This document shows, one piece after another, positions 34,251 through 42,376 of a DNA stretch of 64,000 bases. This DNA is from Aquipseudomonas alcaligenes (lineage in GTDB: Bacteria > Pseudomonadota > Gammaproteobacteria > Pseudomonadales > Pseudomonadaceae), in the NCBI RefSeq assembly GCF_900156545.1, contig NZ_FTNW01000008.1, positions 111,630 through 175,629 on the forward strand. The letters are read 5' to 3'. Numbering within the stretch: the first letter of the stretch is position 1; every line of letters starts with the position of its first letter. The position numbers were made by a program, and so were the translations under genes. The notes below the pieces were generated by a model, which searched no databases, was not told the DNA's origin, and worked only from the letters and a program-made list of their open reading frames with translations.

Positions 34251-35033
34251 TCAGGATTTCTCCTGCATCACCGCTGCATAGGCGCTGGTCAGTTCGTTCA
34301 TCTGCCACAGCAGCGTCTCGGTAGTGGTGGTGATTACCGTCGGCACATAGCGCGCGTCGGCGGAAAGCTGGAAACCGGCGCGGGCGAAGCGCCACTGGGC
34401 CTCGACTTTCTGCAGCGCTGCGGCGATCTGCGGGGTGTTCTGCTCGGCCCCCAGCAACTCCTGCTGGGCGGCTTCGAATTCGCTGGTGGCCTGCTGCAGT
34501 TGCTGCTCCAGGCCCTCGACCGGCAGTTGCCAGCTGAGTGCCAGATAGAGCTTGGCGATACGCTGGCTGAGCATGCGCTGGCGCCCGCTGCGGTTGACCA
34601 GGCGCGCCCCGGCGCTGCCGGTGTGGGCTTCGATCAGCTGCACCAGCGCCTCGCTCTGCACCAGCAACTGGTCGCTGAGTTGCAGCAGCCGCGGCGCCTG
34701 CTCGCGTGTCGGGCGCGACAGGGCCAGCTCACGGTAGCGTTGCCAGCTCTCTCCGACCTGCTCCAGGGCGGCGCGAATCCCCGCGCTGGGCGCGTACTCG
34801 GCCAGCGCCTGGTAGTTGTTTTCGAAGCGCGCCACGCTCTGGTCCAGCTGTTGCAGCGCCTGGTCGCTGCGCACCTCGGCGCCGATCATCAGGTAACTCT
34901 TGGCGATGCGCTGGCTGAGCATGCGCTGCATGCCGGACAGGTTCATCGCCTCGGCATCATCGATTGCCGCCCACGCCGGTGGGCAGAGCAGCGTCCAGGC
35001 CAGGCCAATTAGCAGAACAACACGACTCATCAT
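34251..35033 (-). CDS. Periplasmic protein with two PilJ/NarX-type sensory repeats
   Basis: A 260-residue exported protein with signal peptide ending PAWAA. It contains two copies of the type IV pilus chemotaxis-transducer N-terminal (PilJ) motif: NLSGMQRMLSQRIAKSYL at about residue 36 and NRSGRQRMLSQRIAKLYLAL at about residue 150, both followed by long helices. In NarX-type kinases and PilJ this motif belongs to nitrate-sensing or pilus-sensing four-helix bundles. Here there is no membrane or output domain, so it is a free periplasmic sensor-like protein. It lies 86 bp after the porin gene. ATG 35033 is preceded by GGAGG. Confidence 0.87.
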   Translation of the reverse strand: MMSRVVLLIGLAWTLLCPPAWAAIDDAEAMNLSGMQRMLSQRIAKSYLMIGAEVRSDQALQQLDQSVARFENNYQALAEYAPSAGIRAALEQVGESWQRYRELALSRPTREQAPRLLQLSDQLLVQSEALVQLIEAHTGSAGARLVNRSGRQRMLSQRIAKLYLALSWQLPVEGLEQQLQQATSEFEAAQQELLGAEQNTPQIAAALQKVEAQWRFARAGFQLSADARYVPTVITTTTETLLWQMNELTSAYAAVMQEKS

Positions 35034-35046
35034 GGAAACCTCCAGA

Positions 35047-35102
35047 GGCACGTGGTCGTGCCACGTGCCGAAAACGAGGGATGCCGGGCGGCAAGGCCGC
35101 CC
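35047..35102. other. Two hairpins between porin and PilJ-type genes
   Basis: GGCACGTGG-TCGTG-CCACGTGCC (35047-35069) and GGGCGGC-AAG-GCCGCCC (35086-35102) are perfect 9-bp and 7-bp stems in the 86-bp spacer. No T-run follows. They may protect the upstream porin mRNA end or reduce read-through. Confidence 0.6.
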
Positions 35103-35119
35103 GACCGGTTCACCTGGGG

Positions 35120-36370
35120 TCAGTAGGTGTACTGCAGCTGCAGCCAGACCTTGTCGGTATCGACGGTGCGGGCCTTGTCGTCGGAGTCGTAGGTGGCGTA
35201 CTTGACCAGACCCACCAGGCCCTTCACCCCGGGAATCGGGTGGGCGTAGGACAGGTCGATTTCGTTGCCATAATCGTCACTGCCCTGCTCGGTGGAGAAG
35301 TCGTGGTACCAGGCCTGCAGGGTGCCGCCCAGCAGCGGGGCGGTGACGCCGACATAGGCGTCCTCGATGCCGTCGGCCGGGGTGGTGAGGAACTGGTCGG
35401 CCCAGCCCTGGAAGGCGTGCTTGGTTGCCAGCGGGGTCTGGAAGGCGCGGTTGCCGCTGCCGTTGTCGCCGCCGAGCACCTCGTAGCCGGCCTTCAGCTG
35501 CACCCCCTTGATGGTGTAACCCAGCTCGGCGAGGTAGTACTCGCTGTCCAGCTCCAGCGGGTTGTCTCCATAGTCCTTCTGCTGGGCGTATTCGAGGGCA
35601 TAGCTGACCCCGGCGACAACCCCGTTCAGGCGTAGACCGCTGGTCTGGCTGGACAGCGTGCCCTCGGCGGCGGTGAGGGCCACGGCGATGTTGTCCAGGT
35701 CCAGCAGGTAGCTGTAGGCGGTGGCGGTCAGCTCCGGCATGAGCACGTACTGGGCATTGATCAGGTGGCTGTGGCCGTCGATGTTGGCCGGGTTGGTGAC
35801 ATTGTCGTAGCGGCCGTTGTCCGGGCCGAACACGGTGTTGACCTGGTCAAGGTAGGCGTAGCTCAGGGTCAGGCCATCGAGCGGCTTGAGCTGGGTGAGG
35901 GCGCCGTCGAAGGTCTGCTCGTTCTGGCGCCAGGCCACGCTGCCGATGAAGCGCTGGTTGTCCAGGTTGATGCGCTGGCGGCCGAGCACGGCACTGCCGA
36001 GTTTGTGGTCGTAGCGCAGCAGGGCCTGGTTGACCTCGGTGCCGTCAGGGTCGGCGACCACCGCGTATTCCTTCTGGCCGTTGCGCGTGCTGTTGTAGGC
36101 GTCGTCGCCGATGCGGCTGACATTATCGACCTCGAGCAGGCCGGACAGGCCATACCACTTGCCGCTCTGGAAGCCGGCGCGGGTGCGCAGGGTCTGAGCG
36201 TTGGCGTCGCGCAGATCATTGTTCTGGTCGACGTTCTCGAAGCGGTAGCGAGCGTCGAGGATCGGCTTGCCCTGGGTGAACAGGTTGCTCAGTTCCTCGG
36301 CGGCGAAGGCGCCCTGGGTAGCGGCGGCGGAGGCGATGGCGAGCGACAGCAGGGTCGGTTTCATGCACAT
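35120..36370 (-). CDS. Alginate-export-family outer-membrane porin under sigma-54/ANTAR control
   Basis: A 416-residue outer-membrane beta-barrel with a signal peptide ending GAFAAE and the C-terminal signature ending in aromatic residues (LQLQYTY). The opening (ELSNLFTQGKPILDARYRFENVDQNN) and strands such as GRQRINLDNQRFIGSVAWRQNEQTFDG fit the alginate-export (AlgE-like) porin family; most members are general substrate channels, not alginate exporters. The start is ATG 36370 with AGGA ten bases upstream; another ATG follows two codons later. Upstream lie a sigma-54 promoter and an antitermination leader, reported separately. The function is probably tied to nitrogen or nitrate uptake, by inference from that control. 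Confidence 0.85.
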   Translation of the reverse strand: MCMKPTLLSLAIASAAATQGAFAAEELSNLFTQGKPILDARYRFENVDQNNDLRDANAQTLRTRAGFQSGKWYGLSGLLEVDNVSRIGDDAYNSTRNGQKEYAVVADPDGTEVNQALLRYDHKLGSAVLGRQRINLDNQRFIGSVAWRQNEQTFDGALTQLKPLDGLTLSYAYLDQVNTVFGPDNGRYDNVTNPANIDGHSHLINAQYVLMPELTATAYSYLLDLDNIAVALTAAEGTLSSQTSGLRLNGVVAGVSYALEYAQQKDYGDNPLELDSEYYLAELGYTIKGVQLKAGYEVLGGDNGSGNRAFQTPLATKHAFQGWADQFLTTPADGIEDAYVGVTAPLLGGTLQAWYHDFSTEQGSDDYGNEIDLSYAHPIPGVKGLVGLVKYATYDSDDKARTVDTDKVWLQLQYTY

Positions 36371-36400
36371 AGGTGGTCTTTCCTGTTGGCCAAAAAACGC

Positions 36401-36454
36401 AAAAAAAAACGCCACAGCGCCGCGCTCCCGAATCGGGAAGGGCTCCTGTGACGT
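36401..36454 (-). terminator. Leader terminator (attenuator) in front of the porin gene
   Basis: On the minus strand ACGTCACAG pairs with CTGTGGCGT (9 bp, one G-U), with an inner TCCCG/CGGGA hairpin, followed by nine T residues at 36409-36401. It ends 31 bp before the start codon, so it would stop transcription ahead of the gene unless prevented. Confidence 0.82.
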
Positions 36455-36490
36455 CGTTGTCGGTTGAGTGGCAGACACGCCGTTGTGCTG
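36450..36490 (-). promoter_or_regulatory. Two-hexaloop ANTAR antitermination element
   Basis: Two minus-strand hairpins with hexanucleotide loops: P1 at 36490-36472, stem CAC/GTG (extended by CAG/CTG across a bulged T), loop AACGGC; P2 at 36461-36450, stem GAC/GTC, loop AACGAC. Both loops have A at position 1 and G at position 4, the rule for RNA bound by ANTAR-domain antiterminators. The P2 3' arm overlaps the 5' arm of the terminator at 36446-36454, so P2 and the terminator cannot form together. Confidence 0.75.
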
Positions 36491-36506
36491 ACCGGGGTCG
36501 GCCATA

Positions 36507-36521
36507 GCAGACGGCGTGCCA
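36507..36521 (-). promoter_or_regulatory. Sigma-54 (-24/-12) promoter
   Basis: The minus strand reads TGGCACG-CCGT-CTGC, differing from the RpoN consensus TGGCACG-N4-TTGC at one base. The expected start site, near 36495, leaves P1 of the antitermination element about five bases into the transcript. No upstream activator site was identified with confidence. Confidence 0.75.
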
Positions 36522-36717
36522 GGATTGCCAAGTGACTGATTTATGATGGTTTAATGACTTTCTAGAACCTTTCGCGATTAAACGCTTGCACCGCACTTGT
36601 TCGCAGTGCCTCCGGACAGTGCAGCTGTAGCGGCGCAATCGGGCGCGACTGTACCGGTCTGGCGGCCACGCCCTGCGGCATGCTGGCGGGCCACCACCGA
36701 CTGTCAGGGAGCTCGGC

Positions 36718-37497
36718 ATGCAACTCGAATTTCATCAGATCGACGCCTTCACCGATCGGCCGTTTCGCGGCAACCCGGCCGTGGTCTATCGGCTCGATGC
36801 CTGGCTGGAAGATGAGTTGATGCAGCGCATCGCCGCCGAGCACAACCAGGCCGAAACGGCCTTCACCGTGCGTGAGGGTGCGGGTTGGCGCATCCGCTGG
36901 TTTACTCCGTCCTGCGAGGTGCCGCTCTGCGGTCACGCCACTCTGGCCGCCGCCCACGCGCTGTTCGAGCTGTATGGCGAAGCGGGCGAGCGCCTGCAGT
37001 TCAGCTGCCTGTCCGGTGACTTGTCGGTGGGGCGTGAGGCGGGTCGCCTGGTGCTAGATTTCCCGGCCATGTGGCTGCAGCCGGCCGACATGGCAGCCGA
37101 GGTTGCCGTCATCCTCGGTCAGCCGGTACAGGCCGTGCAGGTCGGCAAGGAGCTGCTGGCGGTGCTGGAGTCGGAGCAGGCAGTGCGTGATTGCCAGCCG
37201 GATCTGGCGGCGCTGGCGAAGCTGCCAGGCCTTGGGGTGATCATCACGGCGGCGGGGCGCGAGCATGACCTCGTTTCGCGCTACTTCGCGCCGGGCATCG
37301 GCATCGACGAGGACCCGGTCACCGGTTCGACCCATTGCATCCTGGCGCCCTACTGGGCAGAACGTCTCGGCAAGGCTGAGCTGAGCGCCTACCAGTGTTC
37401 GGCGCGCGGCGGCGAGTTGCACTGCCGGCTGCAGGGCGAGCGGGTGAAGATCGCCGGCCAGGCCGTGCTGGTGGCCAGCGGCAAACTGTTCATCTGA
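36718..37497 (+). CDS. PhzF-family isomerase/epimerase
   Basis: A 259-residue PhzF-fold protein (YddE type). Hallmarks: FHQIDAFTDRPFRGNPAVVY at the start, the catalytic glutamate in HNQAETAFTV, WFTPSCEVPLCGHATLAAAHAL, and the C-terminal half FAPGIGIDEDPVTGSTHCILAPYW. Diaminopimelate-epimerase-like fold; isomerises small metabolites, specific substrate unknown. Divergent from the porin promoter region. Confidence 0.93.
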   Translation: MQLEFHQIDAFTDRPFRGNPAVVYRLDAWLEDELMQRIAAEHNQAETAFTVREGAGWRIRWFTPSCEVPLCGHATLAAAHALFELYGEAGERLQFSCLSGDLSVGREAGRLVLDFPAMWLQPADMAAEVAVILGQPVQAVQVGKELLAVLESEQAVRDCQPDLAALAKLPGLGVIITAAGREHDLVSRYFAPGIGIDEDPVTGSTHCILAPYWAERLGKAELSAYQCSARGGELHCRLQGERVKIAGQAVLVASGKLFI

Positions 37498-37521
37498 TCT
37501 GCCCGAGCGGCGTGCGCGGGA

Positions 37522-38625
37522 TCAGCTGCTGCTGTAGCGGCGCACGCCGGACTCCGGCAGGTTGACCTGTGCAGCCACGCTGCCGGGGGCCGGGAATACC
37601 ACCAGGTGGTCGGCGGCAACGCGTATCCCCACCTGCTGACCGGGCTGGTGGTCGGCATGGCTGGGGAAGATCGCTTCCAGCTGGCTGCCGGTGGGCAGCT
37701 GCAGGCGATACAGGGTGGCGGCGCCAAGAAAGGTCTTGCCGACGATCTGCGCCTGCAGGGCGCTGTCGGCGTCGGGGACGATGTCGTCCGGGCGCAGCAG
37801 CACGTCCACCGAGCTGCCCGGCGCCATGGTGTAGGCGCGGTTGCCGTGGATGACGCCCAGCTCGGTCTGCACCGTATCCGGGCTTAGCAGCTGGCCGCGG
37901 ATGAAATAGCCCTGGCCGACGAAGCTGGCGACGAAGGGAGAGGCCGGCTCGTGATAGAGGTTGAAGGGGGTGTCCCACTGCTCCAGGCGGCCCTGGTTGA
38001 ACACGCCGACCTGGTCGCTGACGGCGAACGCCTCTTCCTGGTCGTGGGTGACCAGAATGGCGCTGGTACCACGGCCCTTGAGGATATCGCGGACCTCGTG
38101 GCTCAGGCGCCGGCGCAGCTCGCCATCGAGGTTGGAGAAGGGTTCGTCGAGCAGCAGCAATTGCGGTTCGGGGGCCAGTGCGCGGGCCAATGCCACGCGT
38201 TGCTGCTGGCCGCCGGACAGCTCATGGGGAAAGCGTTTTCCCAGTGGGCCGAGCTTGACCAGCTCCAGCAGTTCGGCGGTGATACGTGCGCATTCGGGAT
38301 GCTTGCGAATGCCGAAGGCCACGTTGTCCGCCACCGAGAGGTGGGGGAACAGGGCGTAGTCCTGGAACACCATGCCGATGCGGCGCTTCTCCGGTGCCAG
38401 GGTGAAGCCGGGGCGAGAAATCACCGCGCCACCCAGCTCGATCTCACCTTCCTGTACCGACTCGAAACCGGCGATGGCGCGCAGGGTGGTGGTCTTGCCG
38501 CAGCCGGAGGGGCCGAGCAGGCAGCCGATGTCGCCGGCGTTCAGGTGCAGTTCGAGCGACTGCACGATGCGGTGCCCCTGATAGCCGCAGGCCAGGCCGC
38601 GCAGGGACAGCAGCAGCTGGCTCAT
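37522..38625 (-). CDS. ABC transporter ATP-binding protein, FbpC/ferric-type
   Basis: A 367-residue ATPase with all nucleotide-binding motifs: Walker A GPSGCGKTT, Q-loop FQDYALFPHLS, signature LSGGQQQRVALARAL, Walker B LLLLDEPFSNLD, H-loop LVTHD. The C-terminal TOBE-like regulatory domain (VDVLLRPDDIVPD) fits Fe(III)/sulfate/putrescine-type importers. No permease or binding protein is encoded beside it. It starts inside the end of argF (4-bp overlap), so it is translated from the argF transcript. Confidence 0.92.
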   Translation of the reverse strand: MSQLLLSLRGLACGYQGHRIVQSLELHLNAGDIGCLLGPSGCGKTTTLRAIAGFESVQEGEIELGGAVISRPGFTLAPEKRRIGMVFQDYALFPHLSVADNVAFGIRKHPECARITAELLELVKLGPLGKRFPHELSGGQQQRVALARALAPEPQLLLLDEPFSNLDGELRRRLSHEVRDILKGRGTSAILVTHDQEEAFAVSDQVGVFNQGRLEQWDTPFNLYHEPASPFVASFVGQGYFIRGQLLSPDTVQTELGVIHGNRAYTMAPGSSVDVLLRPDDIVPDADSALQAQIVGKTFLGAATLYRLQLPTGSQLEAIFPSHADHQPGQQVGIRVAADHLVVFPAPGSVAAQVNLPESGVRRYSSS

Positions 38626-39542
38626 GCGCGCTGCAGGCCCGGTGCCACCAGCAGCTCCAGCAGCGCCTTTTGCGCGTGCAGGCGGTTTTCCGCCTGCTGC
38701 CAGGCCAGGGAGCGCGGGTCGTCCAGCAGATCGCTGCTGATTTCCTCGCCGCGGTGGGCGGGCAGGCAGTGCAGGAAGATCACCTGCGGGTCGGCTGCAT
38801 CCAGCAGGGCGCGGTTGACCTGGTAGGGCGCGAACAGCTTGAGGCGCTTGGCGCTTTCCTCTTCCTGGCCCATCGAGGTCCACACGTCGGTGCTGACCAG
38901 ATGGGCACCGGCCACCGCTTCGCGCGGGTCGCGAACGATGCGCGCACGGTCGCCGGCCAGGGCGAGGAACTCGGCCTTCGGCTCGTAGCCCTCGGGGCAG
39001 GCGATGCGCAGCTGGAAGTCGAACTGCACGGCCGCTTCCAGGTAGCTGTTGCACATGTTGTTGCCGTCGCCGATCCAGGCCACGGTCTTGCCGGCAATGC
39101 TGCCGCGCGCTTCCTGGAAGGTCTGCATGTCGGCCAGCAGCTGGCAGGGGTGCAGGTCGTCGGACAGGCCGTTGATCACCGGCACGGTGCTGTGCGCCGC
39201 GAACTCGGTGAGGTTGCTGTGGGCGAAGGTACGGATCATCACCGCGTCGAGCATGCTCGACATGACGATGGCGGTGTCGCCGATCGGCTCGCCACGACCC
39301 AGCTGGGTATCGCGCGGGGAGAGGAAAATGGCCTGGCCGCCGAGCTGGATCATGCCGGCCTCGAAGGACAGGCGAGTACGGGTGGAGGCCTTCTCGAAGA
39401 TCATCCCCAGCACCCGGCCCTGCAGCGGCTCATGGGCGACGCTTCGCTGGCGCAGATCCTTCAGCTCGATGGCTCGACGGATCAGCCCGCCCAGTTCCTG
39501 GGAGCTGTAATCCATCAACGAGAGAAAGTGCCTGGCGCTCAT
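38622..39542 (-). CDS. argF: Anabolic ornithine carbamoyltransferase ArgF
   Basis: A 306-residue transcarbamoylase making citrulline from ornithine and carbamoyl phosphate. Carbamoyl-phosphate binding STRTRLSFE (about 49-57), ornithine-side DDLHPCQLLADMQT and the C-terminal catalytic loop FLHCLPAHRGEEIS are all present. The chosen start (ATG 39542) is the usual MSARHFLSLMDY. Length suits the anabolic trimer rather than the catabolic dodecamer (about 335). ABC ATPase follows in overlap. Confidence 0.96.
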   Translation of the reverse strand: MSARHFLSLMDYSSQELGGLIRRAIELKDLRQRSVAHEPLQGRVLGMIFEKASTRTRLSFEAGMIQLGGQAIFLSPRDTQLGRGEPIGDTAIVMSSMLDAVMIRTFAHSNLTEFAAHSTVPVINGLSDDLHPCQLLADMQTFQEARGSIAGKTVAWIGDGNNMCNSYLEAAVQFDFQLRIACPEGYEPKAEFLALAGDRARIVRDPREAVAGAHLVSTDVWTSMGQEEESAKRLKLFAPYQVNRALLDAADPQVIFLHCLPAHRGEEISSDLLDDPRSLAWQQAENRLHAQKALLELLVAPGLQRA

Positions 39543-39651
39543 CTTCTTCACTACCTTAATTCGACAGCTGTCGCGGCCCGTTTTTTCCGGGAAAAAGCAG
39601 CCCACACGGCGGCTGGAGCCGCTTGGGGGCGACAAATGGGGGAGGCGCGAT

Positions 39652-39679
39652 CTTATAAGGAAATGTCGCGGCGTGCCAA
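39652..39679 (-). promoter_or_regulatory. Probable argF promoter with TGTCGC element
   Basis: On the minus strand TTGGCA (39679-39674), 16 bp, TATAAG (39657-39652) form a sigma-70-like promoter about 110 bp before argF. A TGTCGC hexamer (ArgR core motif in pseudomonads) lies in the spacer on the opposite strand, and further TGTCGC copies lie at about 39569 (plus) and 39632 (minus). ArgR control is inference. Confidence 0.5.
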
Positions 39680-39750
39680 CCGGGCAGCCAGATTGCCCTG
39701 GTTGCCAGGGCAGAGAGCCTGGCGACGCGGGTTTCAGGGCAAGTCCTTCA

Positions 39751-39840
39751 TCATGTTGGGCTGTTGTCGGCATTGGCCAGGAGGATGGCGACCAGCGTGC
39801 CGCCTAGACAGAGTGCGATGCCGACGCCTAGGGCTGACAT
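39751..39840 (-). CDS. Candidate 29-residue membrane peptide
   Basis: An ATG at 39840 with GGAG nine bases upstream opens a 29-codon frame: MSALGVGIALCLGGTLVAIL then LANADNSPT and stop. It is a single hydrophobic helix with a short polar tail, the look of small membrane peptides such as CydX or YnhF. It lies between argF and the molybdopterin oxidoreductase. It is short, so coding status is uncertain. Confidence 0.45.
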   Translation of the reverse strand: MSALGVGIALCLGGTLVAILLANADNSPT

Positions 39841-39928
39841 GTCAGTAACTCCATGGAAGTGGCTGCTGGCGATCCTCCCTGCCCAGCGACCTTCGATCTC
39901 GGGAATGGCGCCTGTCCGATTGCCATTT

Positions 39929-39957
39929 ATTGAGATAAATTATCATTTGAGATTTAT
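39929..39957. promoter_or_regulatory. AT-rich Fur-like site
   Basis: ATTGAGATAAATTATCATTTGAGATT stands out in GC-rich surroundings. The minus strand reads AAATGATAATTTATCTCAA, sharing AATGATAAT and TATC with the Fur consensus (GATAATGATAATCATTATC). It also holds a direct repeat of TTGAGAT. It lies about 90 bp upstream of the 29-residue peptide frame and about 190 bp upstream of the oxidoreductase gene. Confidence 0.35.
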
Positions 39958-40112
39958 TTTGTATATCGCCAGCTACCCGACCGACCGGCCTCCCGGAGTG
40001 AATCCAGCTGCGCCCTCATGCTTGCATCGGCGACCCTGATAGCCGCCGATTCACGCGGCAAAGGCCGCTGGCCAACCCTGCCAGTAGTCGCCATAGTCCT
40101 GTTTTCACGACC

Positions 40113-40122
40113 CGACCGGTCG
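40113..40122. promoter_or_regulatory. Palindrome CGACCGGTCG upstream of the oxidoreductase
   Basis: A perfect 10-bp palindrome 27 bp before the molybdopterin oxidoreductase start, in a context (CCCGACCGGTCGTC) that resembles TetR-type operators. A related CCGACCGACCGG lies at about 39978. The regulator is unknown. Confidence 0.35.
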
Positions 40123-40149
40123 TCTCGAACAGAACAATGAGGCTAGGCC

Positions 40150-42255
40150 ATGACCAAGACCCTCCATCACCGTGCCTGTCACCTGTGTGAGGCCATCTGC
40201 GGCCTGACCATCGAAACCGAGGAGCGCGACGACGGCCGCCATATCCTGTCGATCAAGGGCGATGCCCAGGACAGCTTCAGCCGTGGCCATATCTGCCCGA
40301 AAGCGGTAGCCCTGCAGGACATCCAGAACGATCCGGACCGCGTGCGCCAGCCGCTGCGCAAGGTTGATGGGCAGTGGCAGCCGATCGCCTGGGACGCGGC
40401 TTTCGCGCTGGTCGCCGAGCGCCTGAGTGCGATCCAGGCCGAGCACGGCAGGAACGCCGTGGCCGTCTACCAGGGCAACCCCAGCGTGCACAACTACGGG
40501 CTGATGACCCACAGCAACTACTTCCTCGGCCAGCTGAAGACGCGCAACCGCTTCTCCGCCACCTCGGTGGACCAGCTGCCGCACCATCTGACCAGCTACC
40601 TGATGTACGGCCACGGCCTGCTGCTGCCGATCCCGGACATCGACCACACCCGCTTCATGCTGATCCTCGGTGGCAACCCGCTGGCCTCCAACGGCAGCAT
40701 CATGACCGTGCCGGACGTGGAGAAGCGCCTCAAGGCGCTCAAGGCCCGCGGCGGCAGGCTGGTGGTGGTCGACCCGCGGCGCAGCGAGACGGCGGCGATG
40801 GCCGACCAGCACCTCTTCGTGCGCCCGGGTAACGACGCGGCGCTGCTGCTCGGCTTGCTTAACACCCTGTTCGAGGAAGGCCTGACCCGCGCCAGCCACC
40901 TGCCGGTCAACGGCCTGGAGCAGGTGCGCGAAGCCATCGCGCCGTTCAGCGCCGAAGCCATGAGCGCGCGCTGCGGCGTGCCGGCGCAGGATATCCGCCA
41001 GCTGGCCCGCGACTTCGCTGCGGCCGAGTCGGCGGTGTGCTACGGGCGCATGGGCGTCTCCACCCAGGCCTACGGCAGCCTGTGTCACTGGCTGATCCAG
41101 CTGATCAACCTGGTCACCGGCAACCTCGACCGCGTCGGCGGCGCGCTGTGCACCAGCCCGGCCGTCGATCTGGTGGCGAGCACCTCGGGCGGCCACTTCA
41201 ACGTCTGGCAGAGCCGCGTCTCCGGCCTGCCGGAATACGGCGGCGAGCTGCCGGTGGCGGCGCTGGCCGAGGAAATGCTCACTCCCGGCGAGGGGCAGAT
41301 CCGCGCACTGATCACGGTGGCCGGCAACCCGGTGCTGTCCACCCCCAACGGCCGCCAGCTGGAGCAGGCCCTGGACGGGCTGGACTTCATGGTCTCGGTG
41401 GACCTCTACATCAACGAGACCACCCGTCACGCCGACCTGATCCTGCCGCCCACCGCGCCGCTGGAGCACGATCATTACGACACCACTTTCAATATGTTCG
41501 CCGTGCGCAACGTCACCCGCTTCAACGAGCCGGTGCTGGCCAAGCCCGCAGGTGCGCTGGACGACTGGGAGATCTTCGTCGGCCTGGCCCATGCCTTCGC
41601 CGCGAAGAACGGCACCGAGCTGAAGCCGACCATGCCGCCGCAGCAGATGATCGACATGGGCCTGCGCTTCGGCCCCTATGGCGACAACTCCGAACACAAG
41701 CTGAGCCTGACGGCGCTGCGCGACGCACCCCACGGCATCGACCTGGGCCCGCTCAAGCCGAACCTGGCGGCGCGCCTGAAGACCGAATCCAAGGCCATCG
41801 AGGCCGCTCCCGAGCTGCTGGTCGCCGATCTCGCGCGCTTCGCCGCCGAACCGCAGCCGGCCGCCGGCGAGCTGCTGCTGATCGGCCGGCGCCATGTGCG
41901 CAGCAACAACTCCTGGATGCACAACTACCAGCGCCTGGTGAAGGGCAAGCCGCGCCACCAGCTGCTGATGCACCCCGACGATATGGCCGGCAGAGGCCTG
42001 AGTGACGGCCAGCGCGTGCGCGTGCAGTCGCGGGTCGGGGTGATCGAGGTGGAGGCCCTGGCCAGCGACGAGATGATGCCCGGCGTGGTCAGCCTGCCGC
42101 ACGGCTGGGGCCATGCCCGGCCCGGCGTGCAGATGGCAATTGCCAGCGCCCAGCCTGGCGCCAGTGCCAACGACCTGACCGACGAGCGCCAGCTCGACGC
42201 GGTGTCCGGCAACGCAGCGCTCAATGGCGTGCCGGTGAGCGTCGAGGCGGCGTGA
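40150..42255 (+). CDS. Molybdopterin oxidoreductase with N-terminal 4Fe-4S
   Basis: A 701-residue cytoplasmic bis-MGD enzyme of the formate dehydrogenase/DMSO-reductase superfamily. The 4Fe-4S cysteines are at residues 10, 13, 17 (HRACHLCEAICGL) and 49 (GHICPKA). Later landmarks: GGNPLASNGS, VVVDPRRSETAAMADQHLFVRPGNDAALLLG (MGD binding), VDLYINETTRHADLILPPTAPLEHDHYD, and a C-terminal cap DLTDERQLDAVSGN. No Tat signal and no membrane partner, so a soluble enzyme. Substrate unknown. Monocistronic. Confidence 0.9.
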   Translation: MTKTLHHRACHLCEAICGLTIETEERDDGRHILSIKGDAQDSFSRGHICPKAVALQDIQNDPDRVRQPLRKVDGQWQPIAWDAAFALVAERLSAIQAEHGRNAVAVYQGNPSVHNYGLMTHSNYFLGQLKTRNRFSATSVDQLPHHLTSYLMYGHGLLLPIPDIDHTRFMLILGGNPLASNGSIMTVPDVEKRLKALKARGGRLVVVDPRRSETAAMADQHLFVRPGNDAALLLGLLNTLFEEGLTRASHLPVNGLEQVREAIAPFSAEAMSARCGVPAQDIRQLARDFAAAESAVCYGRMGVSTQAYGSLCHWLIQLINLVTGNLDRVGGALCTSPAVDLVASTSGGHFNVWQSRVSGLPEYGGELPVAALAEEMLTPGEGQIRALITVAGNPVLSTPNGRQLEQALDGLDFMVSVDLYINETTRHADLILPPTAPLEHDHYDTTFNMFAVRNVTRFNEPVLAKPAGALDDWEIFVGLAHAFAAKNGTELKPTMPPQQMIDMGLRFGPYGDNSEHKLSLTALRDAPHGIDLGPLKPNLAARLKTESKAIEAAPELLVADLARFAAEPQPAAGELLLIGRRHVRSNNSWMHNYQRLVKGKPRHQLLMHPDDMAGRGLSDGQRVRVQSRVGVIEVEALASDEMMPGVVSLPHGWGHARPGVQMAIASAQPGASANDLTDERQLDAVSGNAALNGVPVSVEAA

Positions 42256-42376
42256 CACGGTGGCTGCCCGGGCTTGAGTGAGGTGTGCTCAAGCCCGAGC
42301 CCGCCGCTGGGTCTTTCGTGTACAATCGCGCCACCGCGCCCGGCACAGGTCCGGGAAAGTTCAGACGAGGTGAGTC

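Noticed and set aside
34713..35033. Treating the PilJ-type protein as a full chemoreceptor or histidine kinase
   Set aside because: There is no membrane helix after the signal peptide, no signalling domain and no kinase core.
35120..36370. Calling the porin an alginate exporter
   Set aside because: No alginate biosynthesis genes are in the window, and the family name covers many general or nutrient channels. The control region points to nitrogen.
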